Below are positions 42,218-50,520 of a DNA stretch of 64,000 nt, piece by piece. This DNA is from Pseudomonas morbosilactucae (GTDB taxonomy: Bacteria; Pseudomonadota; Gammaproteobacteria; Pseudomonadales; Pseudomonadaceae). The stretch spans positions 1 through 64,000 of the forward strand of contig NZ_JALQCW010000092.1 in the NCBI RefSeq assembly GCF_023241715.1. Direction: 5' to 3'. Every line of letters begins with the position of its first letter. Position 1 is the stretch's first letter. A model generated the notes under the pieces. It worked only from the letters and a program-made list of their open reading frames with translations, was not told the DNA's origin and searched no databases. The position numbers and the translations under genes were made by a program.

Positions 42218-45049
42218 TTAAACAGTGAAGGCATCTTGCAGCAGTTTTTCTTGCTGCTCGGCGTGCATCGATGCGTAACCACATGCAGGTGCAGCAGAAG
42301 CGTCACGGCCCGCGTACTCGAGTACGAGCGACTTGTTGTGACCGCTGATGATGCGACGCATGTGATGCTGGCTGCAGTACCAGGCACCCTGGTTCATCGG
42401 CTCTTCCTGACACCAAACGATGTGTTTGACGTTTTTGTACGGAGCCAGGACTTCAATCAAGTCGTCCTCAGGGAATGGGTACAGCTGCTCGATCCGCACG
42501 ATGGCGATGTCATCACGACCTTCGGCACGGCGTTTTTCCAGCAAGTCGTAGTAGACCTTGCCGCTACACAGAACGATGCGACCTACATCTTTTGGATCTT
42601 GGGCATCGATTTCCGGAATAACGGTCTGGAAGGAACCTTCCGCCAGATCTTCCAGGGTCGAGATGGCCAATTTATGACGCAGCAGCGATTTCGGCGTCAG
42701 GACTACCAGCGGCTTGCGCAGGGGACGAATCACCTGGCGACGCAGCAAGTGGTAGATCTGGGCCGGAGTGGTCGGTACGCACACCTGGATGTTGTGCTCG
42801 GCGCACAGCTGCAGGTAACGCTCCAGACGGGCAGAGGAGTGCTCAGGACCCTGACCTTCATAACCGTGTGGCAGCAGCATGGTCAGACCGCAGAGACGGC
42901 CCCACTTGTGCTCGCCGCTGGTGATGAACTGGTCGATCACTACTTGGGCACCGTTGGCGAAGTCGCCGAACTGGGCTTCCCAGATCACCAGCGCGTTTGG
43001 CGTGGTGGTCGAGTAACCGTATTCGAACGCCAGCACGGCTTCTTCGGACAGGAACGAGTCGTACAGGTCGAAACGTGGCTGGCCTTCGTACAGGTGCTGC
43101 AACGGGATGTAGGTGCCCGCGTCTTTCTGGTTGTGCAACACCGCGTGACGGTGCGAGAACGTACCACGGCCGATGTCCTGGCCGGTCATGCGAATCGGGT
43201 GACCTTCGAACGCCAGGGTCGCGTACGCCATGGTTTCGGCGTAACCCCAGTTGATCGGCAGGCCGCCGGCTTGCATTTTCTGACGGTCTTCGTAGATCTT
43301 CGCCACTTGGCGCTGAACCACGAAGCCTTCCGGCAGTTCCAGCAGCTTGGCAGACAGTTCTTGCAGGGTCTTCAGGTCGAACCGGGTGTCGTGACGCGCA
43401 GTCCAGGCGTGGCCCAGGTACGGACGCCAGTCCACGAACAACTCTTTGTTCGGCTCTTTGACCAGGCTTTTCACCACGTGCAGACCGTTGTCCAGCGCGT
43501 TGCGGTATTCGTCGACTTTCGCCTGAACACGCTCTGCGTCGAGCACACCGCCCTGAGTCAGGCGTTCGGCATACAGTTCACGCGTGGTGCGCTGTTTGAC
43601 GATCTGCTGATACATCAGTGGCTGGGTGCCGCTTGGCTCGTCGGCCTCGTTGTGGCCGCGACGACGGTAGCAGACCAGGTCGATCACCACGTCGCGCTTG
43701 TACTGCATGCGGTAGTCGATGGCCAACTGGGTCACGAACAATACGGCTTCCGGATCATCACCATTCACATGGAGGATCGGCGCCTGGATCATTTTCGCGA
43801 CGTCGGTGGCGTACTCGGTGGAACGCGAGTCCAGCGGGTTGCTGATGGTGAAGCCGACCTGGTTGTTGATCACCAGGTGGATGGTGCCGCCAGTCTTGAA
43901 GCCGCGGGTCTGCGACATCTGGAAGGTTTCCATGACCACGCCCTGACCTGCGAATGCAGCGTCACCGTGGATGGAAATTGGCAGTACCTTGTCACCGTTC
44001 AGGTCGTTACGACGATCCTGGCGAGCACGCACCGAACCCTCGACCACTGGAGAAACGATTTCCAGGTGGGAAGGGTTGAAGGCCATGGCCAGGTGAACTT
44101 CGCCGCCAGCAGTCATCACGTTGGACGAGAAGCCCTGGTGATATTTCACGTCGCCGGAGCCCAGCTCGACCTTCTTCTTGCCTTCAAACTCGTCAAAGAG
44201 TTCGCGCGGGTTCTTGCCGAAGGTGTTGACCAGTACGTTGAGGCGACCACGGTGGGCCATGCCGATGACGATTTCCTTGGTGCCGTAGGAACCGGAACGC
44301 TGGATCAGCTCATCAAGCAACGGAATCAGGCTCTCGCCGCCTTCCAGACCGAAACGCTTGGTACCCGGGTACTTGGTGCCCAGGTATTTCTCGAGGCCTT
44401 CAGCTGCGGTCACGCGCTCAAGCAGGTGGCTCTTGATGTCCGTGGAGTAAGTCGGACGGCCACGCACGCTTTCCAGACGCTGCTGGAACCACTGACGCTG
44501 TTCGGAATCGACGATGTGCGTAAATTCAGCGCCGATGGTGCGGCAATATGTCTGCTGCAACGCTTCGTGAATTTCGCGTAGGCTCGCTTCCTCTTTGCCG
44601 ATGAACAGGTCGCCGGCACGGAAGGTCGTATCAAGATCGGCATTGGTCAAGCCGTAATGATTGATCGACAGGTCTGCAGGTGCAGGACGCTGCCACAGCC
44701 CCAGCGGGTCAAGCTGGGCTGCCTGGTGGCCACGCATACGGTAGGCCTGGATCAATCGCAGCACTTCAACCTGCTTCTTCTCGTGCTCACTGCTCACGCT
44801 GCCGGCAGATACCGGTTGTGCGCGGCGCTGGTTCTTTGCCAGCAAGACGAAATGATCGCGGATTGTGGAGTGCGAAACATCGATGGCAGTGCTGCCGTCG
44901 GTAGGCAACTTCTGGAAGTAAGTGCGCCACTCTTCTGGCACAGCGTTAGGGTCGTGCAGGTAGAGCTCGTAGAGCTCTTCCACATAGGCAGCGTTACTAC
45001 CGGATAGGTAGGCGCTGTTCCACATGCGCTGCATCACGCTTTCTTGCAT
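42218..45049 (-). CDS. sucA: 2-oxoglutarate dehydrogenase E1
   Basis: A 943-residue thiamine-diphosphate enzyme decarboxylating 2-oxoglutarate. The N-terminal helper segment (WNSAYLSGSNAAYVEELYE) is the E2-binding region. ThDP/Mg motifs (GDAAFAGQGVV, then NNQVGFTIS), and substrate-site HRGRLNVLVNTF are intact. Length matches. It is separated from sdhB by 263 bases with a terminator-like hairpin, so it may be partly independent of the sdh transcript. Confidence 0.98.
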   Translation of the reverse strand: MQESVMQRMWNSAYLSGSNAAYVEELYELYLHDPNAVPEEWRTYFQKLPTDGSTAIDVSHSTIRDHFVLLAKNQRRAQPVSAGSVSSEHEKKQVEVLRLIQAYRMRGHQAAQLDPLGLWQRPAPADLSINHYGLTNADLDTTFRAGDLFIGKEEASLREIHEALQQTYCRTIGAEFTHIVDSEQRQWFQQRLESVRGRPTYSTDIKSHLLERVTAAEGLEKYLGTKYPGTKRFGLEGGESLIPLLDELIQRSGSYGTKEIVIGMAHRGRLNVLVNTFGKNPRELFDEFEGKKKVELGSGDVKYHQGFSSNVMTAGGEVHLAMAFNPSHLEIVSPVVEGSVRARQDRRNDLNGDKVLPISIHGDAAFAGQGVVMETFQMSQTRGFKTGGTIHLVINNQVGFTISNPLDSRSTEYATDVAKMIQAPILHVNGDDPEAVLFVTQLAIDYRMQYKRDVVIDLVCYRRRGHNEADEPSGTQPLMYQQIVKQRTTRELYAERLTQGGVLDAERVQAKVDEYRNALDNGLHVVKSLVKEPNKELFVDWRPYLGHAWTARHDTRFDLKTLQELSAKLLELPEGFVVQRQVAKIYEDRQKMQAGGLPINWGYAETMAYATLAFEGHPIRMTGQDIGRGTFSHRHAVLHNQKDAGTYIPLQHLYEGQPRFDLYDSFLSEEAVLAFEYGYSTTTPNALVIWEAQFGDFANGAQVVIDQFITSGEHKWGRLCGLTMLLPHGYEGQGPEHSSARLERYLQLCAEHNIQVCVPTTPAQIYHLLRRQVIRPLRKPLVVLTPKSLLRHKLAISTLEDLAEGSFQTVIPEIDAQDPKDVGRIVLCSGKVYYDLLEKRRAEGRDDIAIVRIEQLYPFPEDDLIEVLAPYKNVKHIVWCQEEPMNQGAWYCSQHHMRRIISGHNKSLVLEYAGRDASAAPACGYASMHAEQQEKLLQDAFTV

Positions 45050-45238
45050 GCTTGGTCACCCTCGGTTAGGGGAACACCACCTGCGAAGACACCGAGCAAA
45101 CTTGCAGAAGTCCGAATGCAGCGACTAAAACAAGCCACTTAGGATCACGCTGATAGTCCGGGTACCAGCCCGGATGCCCCTGCTTGTCTCATTTCTTCAA
45201 AATATAGAGCGGCAACTTTGTGAGCTGCTGCTCAGGTT

Positions 45239-45272
45239 AAAACTACGGCGCCGGTTGAAGCCTGCGCCGTAG
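45239..45272 (-). terminator. Terminator/attenuator between sdhB and sucA
   Basis: CTACGGCGC (45243-45251) and GCGCCGTAG (45264-45272) form a 9-bp stem. Read on the minus strand it is followed by TTTTAACC. It lies 41 bases past the sdhB stop and 190 bases before sucA, so it probably reduces sdh readthrough into sucAB. Confidence 0.7.
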
Positions 45273-45312
45273 CATCTACGGGTAAAGCGGTTCTACGGGT
45301 ACAGCAGCTGAA

Positions 45313-46017
45313 TCAAACGCCGCTTTGCAGCAGCATGTTACGGATGTGACCGATGGCCTTAGTCGGGTTCAGACCTTTCGGACAAACGTTGACGCAGTTC
45401 ATGATCCCGCGGCAGCGGAATACGCTGAACGGGTCATCCAGCGAAGCCAGACGCTCGGTAGTCTTGGTGTCGCGGCTGTCTGCCAGGAAGCGATAAGCTT
45501 GCAGCAGAGCAGCTGGACCCAGGAACTTGTCCGGGTTCCACCAGAAGGACGGGCAAGAGGTCGAGCAGCAAGCGCATAGGATGCACTCGTACAGACCGTC
45601 GAGCTTTTCGCGCTCTTCCGGGGACTGCAGACGCTCGATGGCCGGAGCCGGCGTGTCGTTCTGCAGGAATGGCTTAACCTTCTCGTATTGCTTGTAGAAG
45701 ATGCTCATATCGACGACCAGGTCACGGATAACCGGCAAACCAGGCAGAGGACGAACAACCAGCTTGTTACCTTTGACGACCGCAGACAGTGGCGTGATGC
45801 ATGCCAAGCCGTTTTTGCCGTTGATGTTCATGCCATCGGAGCCACAAACACCTTCACGGCAGGAGCGACGATAGGAGAAACCTTCGTCCTGCTCTTTGAT
45901 CAGTGCCAGGACATCCAGCACCATCAGGTCTTTACCACCGGTATCGACCTGGAACTCCTGCATGAACGGCGCGGCGTCCTGATCAGGGTTGTAACGATAA
46001 ACACTGACTTTCAACAT
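45313..46017 (-). CDS. sdhB: Succinate dehydrogenase iron-sulfur subunit
   Basis: A 234-residue subunit passing electrons from the flavin to quinone. It has a plant-type [2Fe-2S] site (SCREGVCGSDGMNING), a [4Fe-4S] site (CILCACCSTSCPSFWW) and the [3Fe-4S]-type site (CRGIMNCVNVCPKGL). The start at MLKVSVYRY is the family position; an in-frame ATG three codons earlier is possible. Follows sdhA by 11 bases. Confidence 0.98.
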   Translation of the reverse strand: MLKVSVYRYNPDQDAAPFMQEFQVDTGGKDLMVLDVLALIKEQDEGFSYRRSCREGVCGSDGMNINGKNGLACITPLSAVVKGNKLVVRPLPGLPVIRDLVVDMSIFYKQYEKVKPFLQNDTPAPAIERLQSPEEREKLDGLYECILCACCSTSCPSFWWNPDKFLGPAALLQAYRFLADSRDTKTTERLASLDDPFSVFRCRGIMNCVNVCPKGLNPTKAIGHIRNMLLQSGV

Positions 46018-46028
46018 ATCGGCCACCC

Positions 46029-47801
46029 TTAATAAGTCCGAATTTTTGGTTCAAAAGTCGGAACCGTCTTCGGCGAGAAGTTCACGGCACGCTTGGCAAC
46101 GCGCTTCTCACCCGGGAAGTACAGGGTGTGGCACAGCCAGTTTTCGTCGTCGCGATCTTCAAAGTCTTCACGGGCGTGAGCGCCGCGGGACTCTTTACGC
46201 ACTTCAGCAGCGATGGCGGTGGCTTCGGCCACTTCCAGCAGGTTCTGCAGCTCAAGCGCTTCGATACGGGCAGTGTTGAACGCCTGGGACTTGTCGTTGA
46301 TCTTGACGTTAGCGATACGCTCGCGCAGGTCTGCCAACTGAGCGATACCCTTCTGCATGTATTCGCCAGTACGGAATACACCGAAGTAGTTCTGCATGCA
46401 GTTTTGCAGCTCACGACGCAGGGTCGCCACGTCTTCACCGGTGGTGCGCTCGTTGAGCTTGGCCAGACGGTTCAGGGCAACTTCAACGTTGGTGTCGCTG
46501 GCGTCACGGTATTCGATACCGTCAGTCAGGGCTTTTTCCAGGTGCAGACCGGCCGCACGACCGAAGACCACCAGGTCCAGCAGCGAGTTGCCGCCCAGAC
46601 GGTTGGCACCGTGAACCGATACGCAAGCCACTTCACCCACCGCGAACAAGCCAGGGATGATGGTGTCCACGCCTTCGGCGTCCTGAGTGATGGCCTGGCC
46701 ATGAATGTTGGTGGCAACGCCGCCCATCATGTAGTGGCAGGTTGGAACAACCGGAACCGGAGCAACCACTGGGTCAACGTGAGCAAAGGTCTTGGACAGC
46801 TCGCAGATGCCTGGCAGGCGGCTGTGCAGCACTTCCTCGCCCAGGTGGTCGAGCTTGAGCATCACGTGGTCGCCGTTAGGGCCACAGCCGTTGCCGGCGA
46901 TGATCTCTTTAACCATGGAACGGGCTACAACGTCACGACCCGCCAAGTCTTTGGCGTTCGGAGCATAACGCTCCATGAAACGCTCGCCGTGCTTGTTGAT
47001 CAGGTAACCACCTTCACCACGGCAACCTTCGGTCACCAGTACACCGGCGCCGGCGATGCCGGTTGGGTGGAACTGCCACATTTCGATGTCTTGCACCGGA
47101 ACGCCAGCACGCAAAGCCATGCCGACGCCGTCACCGGTGTTGATCAGGGCGTTGGTAGTGGACGCATAGATACGACCTGCACCGCCAGTGGCCAGAACGG
47201 TAGCCTTGGCACGGATGTAGGTGGTTTCGCCGGTTTCGATGCAGATGGCGATAACGCCGACGAACGCGCCGTCTTCGTTTTTCACCAGGTCAACGGCATA
47301 CCACTCATTAAGGAAGGTGGTACCCGCTTTCAGGTTGCCCTGATAAAGGGTGTGCAGCAGAGCGTGACCGGTACGGTCGGATGCGGCGCATGTACGAGCA
47401 GCCTGGCCGCCCTTGCCGTAGTCCTTGGACTGACCGCCGAAAGGACGCTGGTAGATACGACCGGTTTCGGTACGCGAGAACGGCAGGCCCATGTGGTCCA
47501 GCTCGAAGACCGCAGCCGGGCCTTCCTGACACATGTATTCGATAGCGTCCTGGTCACCGATGTAGTCGGAACCCTTGACGGTATCGTACATATGCCAGCG
47601 CCAGTCATCGTTCGGGTCGGCCGAAGCGATGGCGCAGGTGATGCCACCCTGGGCAGACACAGTGTGCGAACGAGTCGGGAACACCTTGGTGATCACCGCA
47701 GTCTTGTGGCCGCCTTGGGCCAGCTGCAGTGCGGCACGCATGCCTGCGCCGCCGCCGCCAATGATGATGGCGTCGAAAGAAATCGTTGGAATGTTAGCCA
47801 T
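46029..47801 (-). CDS. sdhA: Succinate dehydrogenase flavoprotein subunit
   Basis: A 590-residue subunit that oxidises succinate to fumarate at a covalently bound FAD. The flavinylated His lies in TRSHTVSAQGG, the FAD-binding motif is GGGGAGMRAALQ, and active-site segments (HPTGIAGAGVLVTEGCRGEG, RYAPNAKDLAGRDVVAR) are intact. Three bases after sdhD. Confidence 0.98.
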   Translation of the reverse strand: MANIPTISFDAIIIGGGGAGMRAALQLAQGGHKTAVITKVFPTRSHTVSAQGGITCAIASADPNDDWRWHMYDTVKGSDYIGDQDAIEYMCQEGPAAVFELDHMGLPFSRTETGRIYQRPFGGQSKDYGKGGQAARTCAASDRTGHALLHTLYQGNLKAGTTFLNEWYAVDLVKNEDGAFVGVIAICIETGETTYIRAKATVLATGGAGRIYASTTNALINTGDGVGMALRAGVPVQDIEMWQFHPTGIAGAGVLVTEGCRGEGGYLINKHGERFMERYAPNAKDLAGRDVVARSMVKEIIAGNGCGPNGDHVMLKLDHLGEEVLHSRLPGICELSKTFAHVDPVVAPVPVVPTCHYMMGGVATNIHGQAITQDAEGVDTIIPGLFAVGEVACVSVHGANRLGGNSLLDLVVFGRAAGLHLEKALTDGIEYRDASDTNVEVALNRLAKLNERTTGEDVATLRRELQNCMQNYFGVFRTGEYMQKGIAQLADLRERIANVKINDKSQAFNTARIEALELQNLLEVAEATAIAAEVRKESRGAHAREDFEDRDDENWLCHTLYFPGEKRVAKRAVNFSPKTVPTFEPKIRTY

Positions 47802-47804
47802 GAA

Positions 47805-48173
47805 TCAGATACCCCAGAGAATCTGCACACCCCAGACGAAGTAAGCGAACATCGCAACGCCGCATACTGCCTGGAAAAGGAAACGTACTGCTGTGGCCGA
47901 CTTGCCCAGCGCCATCGGCGTCAGGTAGTCAGTGGAAATGGTCCACATGCCGACCCAGGCGTGAGCGCCCAGAGCAACCATGGCCAGCAGGCTGAAGATA
48001 CGCATCCAGTTGTTAGCGAACAGAGCGTGCCATTGGGCGTAGCCAAGGCCAGGGTTCGCAACGAGGTACCCGATCAGGAAGATGAAATAAGCCGCGAGAA
48101 CGACCGCAGACACACGCTGCGCCATCCAGTCATAAAGGCCCGAACGCGACAGGTTCGTAACGCTGGTTACCAT
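47805..48173 (-). CDS. sdhD: Succinate dehydrogenase membrane anchor subunit
   Basis: A 122-residue membrane subunit with three hydrophobic helices, providing heme b and quinone binding together with SdhC. The heme ligand is in the LLAMVALGAHAWVGMW segment. Start at MVTSVTNL; it overlaps the sdhC stop by seven bases, showing tight coupling. Confidence 0.95.
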   Translation of the reverse strand: MVTSVTNLSRSGLYDWMAQRVSAVVLAAYFIFLIGYLVANPGLGYAQWHALFANNWMRIFSLLAMVALGAHAWVGMWTISTDYLTPMALGKSATAVRFLFQAVCGVAMFAYFVWGVQILWGI

Positions 48174-48553
48174 ATCCAAACTCCCGCCAGAACGATTACC
48201 ACCACGGATACGGCGATAACGATTTTCGAGCCCAGCTTGCCGCCTTCCAGCGTTTCACCGATGCCCATGTCCATGATCAGATGGCGTACACCGGCCACCA
48301 AGTGATACAGCAAGGCGGACAGGAGGCCCCATGCAACGAATTTGGCCAGCGGACTGGTCAAGCACGCCTTCACCTCGGCATACCCTTCCTCGGAACCTAG
48401 GGATTTGCTCAATGCGTAAAGCATGATGCCGATGCCCAGGAAGAGGATGATGCCGGAAACACGGTGGAGAAACGACGTAACGCCGGTGATGGGGAGTTTG
48501 ATGGTCCTTAGGTCTAGGTTTACAGGTCGTTGGCTATTCACGGCTTTTTTCAC
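48167..48553 (-). CDS. sdhC: Succinate dehydrogenase cytochrome b556 subunit
   Basis: A 128-residue membrane subunit with three hydrophobic helices and the signature HRVSGIILFLGIG plus HLVAGVRHLIMDMG (heme-ligating His in the second helix region). First gene of the sdhCDAB cluster, behind a good sigma-70 promoter at 48675-48703 and divergent from gltA. Confidence 0.97.
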   Translation of the reverse strand: MKKAVNSQRPVNLDLRTIKLPITGVTSFLHRVSGIILFLGIGIMLYALSKSLGSEEGYAEVKACLTSPLAKFVAWGLLSALLYHLVAGVRHLIMDMGIGETLEGGKLGSKIVIAVSVVVIVLAGVWIW

Positions 48554-48674
48554 ACTGAAGAGCCCCTAACAATCAGGGCAAAGTTGTTGGGGAGTGCACT
48601 GGTCAGGCAACCACTACCCAGGGAGTGCGACCCCCAATAAAGCGGGCCCAGAAGCCTACGGAGGTCGGTGGCCG

Positions 48675-48703
48675 AGTATAGACAGTTAGGCTACTAATGA
48701 CAA
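48675..48703 (-). promoter_or_regulatory. Sigma-70 promoter of sdhCDAB
   Basis: On the minus strand TTGTCA (48698-48703), a 17-base spacer and TATACT (48675-48680). The predicted start leaves a leader of roughly 115 bases before sdhC. Confidence 0.7.
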
Positions 48704-48817
48704 CGCAAACACCTCCCCCTAATAGCTGATTGCGTTACCGTAATAAAAGGCGTAAATGGCAGGGAATTTCGAGGAAAAACTCGGCTTAAAGCCTTCTGGA
48801 GCAAGACTTTAGGCAAA

Positions 48818-48845
48818 TTGACATTCAGATTTATCTCACTATAGT
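48818..48845 (+). promoter_or_regulatory. Sigma-70 promoter of gltA
   Basis: TTGACA (48818-48823), a 16-base spacer and TATAGT (48840-48845), about 58 bases before the gltA ATG. A consensus -35 suggests strong expression. Confidence 0.75.
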
Positions 48846-48903
48846 GGTGCGGGCCCTGCGTGGGGGGTCTGTCAGATGATTTCAAGCATAAATAGGAGGC
48901 CAC

Positions 48904-50193
48904 ATGGCTGACAAAAAAGCGCAGTTGATCATCGAGGGCGCAGCCCCCGTCGAGCTGCCCATTTTAACCGGCACCGTTGGTCCCGATGTTATCGATGTTC
49001 GGGGCCTGACGGCCACGGGCCGCTTCACCTTTGACCCTGGTTTCATGTCGACTGCCTCCTGCGAGTCGAAGATCACCTATATTGATGGCGACAACGGCAT
49101 CCTGCTGCATCGGGGCTACCCGATCGAGCAACTGGCCGAGAAGTCGGACTACCTGGAAACCTGCTACCTGCTGCTCAATGGCGAACTGCCAACCGCAGAA
49201 CAGAAGGCCCAGTTCGTCAGCACCGTCAAGAACCACACCATGGTTCACGAACAGCTGAAAACCTTCTTCAACGGTTTCCGTCGTGACGCCCACCCGATGG
49301 CGGTCATGTGCGGTGTCGTCGGCGCCCTATCGGCGTTCTACCACGACTCCCTGGACATCAATAACCCGCAACACCGCGAAATCTCGGCGGTGCGCCTGGT
49401 CGCCAAGATGCCGACCCTGGCCGCGATGGTTTACAAGTACTCCATGGGCCAACCCATGATGTACCCGCGCAACGACCTGTCGTACGCGGAAAACTTCCTG
49501 CACATGATGTTCAACACCCCGTGCGAGATCAAACCGATCAGCCCGGTGTTGGCCAAGGCAATGGACCGGATCTTCATCCTCCACGCCGACCACGAGCAGA
49601 ACGCATCGACCTCCACCGTACGCCTGGCAGGCTCCTCGGGTGCCAACCCGTTCGCCTGTATCGCTGCCGGTATCGCTGCTCTCTGGGGCCCGGCTCACGG
49701 CGGCGCCAACGAAGCCGTGCTGACCATGCTCGATGAAATCGGCGATGTCTCGAATATCGACAAGTTCATCGCCAAGGCCAAGGACAAGAACGATCCGTTC
49801 AAGCTCATGGGCTTCGGTCACCGCGTCTACAAGAACCGTGACCCACGCGCCACAGTAATGAAGCAGACCTGCGACGAAGTGTTGAAGGAACTGGGCATCA
49901 AGAACGATCCGCAACTCGAACTGGCCATGCGCCTGGAAGAGATCGCCCTGACCGACCCGTACTTCATCGAACGCTCGCTGTACCCGAACGTCGACTTCTA
50001 CTCGGGGATCATCCTCAAGGCGATCGGCATTCCAACCAGCATGTTTACCGTGATCTTCGCCCTGGCGCGGACCGTCGGCTGGATCTCCCACTGGAAGGAA
50101 ATGCTCTCCAGCCCGTACAAGATCGGCCGTCCACGCCAGCTGTACACCGGCTACGAGTCGCGCGACATCAGCAAACTGGAAGACCGCAAGTAA
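48904..50193 (+). CDS. gltA: Citrate synthase (type II)
   Basis: A 429-residue enzyme condensing acetyl-CoA and oxaloacetate, the entry step of the TCA cycle. Active-site residues are visible in ILHADHEQNASTSTVR (His), GFGHRVYKNRDPRA (His) and NVDFYSGIILKA (Asp). The N-terminal beta-rich domain (FTFDPGFMSTASCESKITYID) marks the hexameric, NADH-sensitive type II form of gram-negatives. AGGAGG precedes the ATG. Confidence 0.98.
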   Translation: MADKKAQLIIEGAAPVELPILTGTVGPDVIDVRGLTATGRFTFDPGFMSTASCESKITYIDGDNGILLHRGYPIEQLAEKSDYLETCYLLLNGELPTAEQKAQFVSTVKNHTMVHEQLKTFFNGFRRDAHPMAVMCGVVGALSAFYHDSLDINNPQHREISAVRLVAKMPTLAAMVYKYSMGQPMMYPRNDLSYAENFLHMMFNTPCEIKPISPVLAKAMDRIFILHADHEQNASTSTVRLAGSSGANPFACIAAGIAALWGPAHGGANEAVLTMLDEIGDVSNIDKFIAKAKDKNDPFKLMGFGHRVYKNRDPRATVMKQTCDEVLKELGIKNDPQLELAMRLEEIALTDPYFIERSLYPNVDFYSGIILKAIGIPTSMFTVIFALARTVGWISHWKEMLSSPYKIGRPRQLYTGYESRDISKLEDRK

Positions 50194-50227
50194 GACCCGC
50201 CTAGCGCACACGTCTTGATTGCAGCGG

Positions 50228-50253
50228 ATACGGCCTCTAAACAGAGGCCGTAT
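50228..50253 (+). terminator. Terminator of gltA
   Basis: ATACGGCCTCT (50228-50238) and AGAGGCCGTAT (50243-50253), loop AAAC, followed by TTGTTTC. It begins 34 bases after the stop. Confidence 0.9.
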
Positions 50254-50284
50254 TTGTTTCCGCCCTCCTCTCTCATGCCCCAGC

Positions 50285-50425
50285 CTCTCGTAGGAGCCGG
50301 CTTGCCGGCGAATCGATCCCGAGCACAACACCCAACTCCACACCCTGTCCCAGTCCCAGTCCCAACCTAAGCCTAAGCCTAAGCCTAAGACTCAGAGACG
50401 CCTTCGCTGGCAAGCCAGCCCCTTC
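50285..50425. repeat. REP pair enclosing hexanucleotide tandem repeats
   Basis: A REP core GTAGGAGCCGGCTTGCCGGC (50286-50305) and an inverted, degenerate partner (TTCGCTGGCAAGCCAGCCCC, about 50403-50422) flank two short tandem arrays: TCCCAG-type, about 2.8 copies (50348-50364), and CCTAAG, four perfect copies (50366-50389). Confidence 0.75.
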
Positions 50426-50442
50426 GGGTGGGTGGCGGGTAT

Positions 50443-50477
50443 AAAAAATGCCCTGATCTCTCGATCAAGGCATTTCA
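50443..50477 (-). terminator. Terminator of the actP transcript
   Basis: AAATGCCCTGATC and GATCAAGGCATTT form a long stem with loop TCTC and one mismatch. The minus strand ends in T-rich sequence, 43 bases after the actP stop. Confidence 0.85.
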
Positions 50478-50520
50478 ATATCACACAACTTATATATAGA
50501 AGCCGATACTCAGTTCCGAC

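Larger units (their letters stand above)
48554..48903. other. sdhC-gltA divergent control region
   Basis: A 350-base region holding the two opposed promoters listed separately, and about 115 bases of sdhC leader. Between them (48704-48817) is AT-rich sequence where a shared regulator could bind. I recognise no specific operator. Confidence 0.6.
50194..50520. other. gltA-actP convergent intergenic region
   Basis: A 327-base gap containing the gltA terminator, an inverted pair of REP elements flanking a hexanucleotide repeat, and the actP terminator. No coding sequence. Confidence 0.7.

Noticed and set aside
42300..42330. Palindromic CGTACTCGAGTACG inside sucA as an operator
   Set aside because: It lies deep in the conserved coding sequence and can be explained by codon choice.
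41042..44581. A 1179-codon open frame antisense to sucB and sucA
   Set aside because: It mirrors the codon structure of the conserved sucAB genes on the other strand, has no recognisable domain, and is a by-product of high third-position GC.
46128..48305. A 725-codon open frame antisense to sdhA/sdhD
   Set aside because: Composition reflects the complement of sdhA; no domain, no ribosome binding site.
50366..50389. CCTAAG repeats as a short CRISPR or telomere-like array
   Set aside because: The units are contiguous hexamers with no spacers, so they are a simple tandem repeat.
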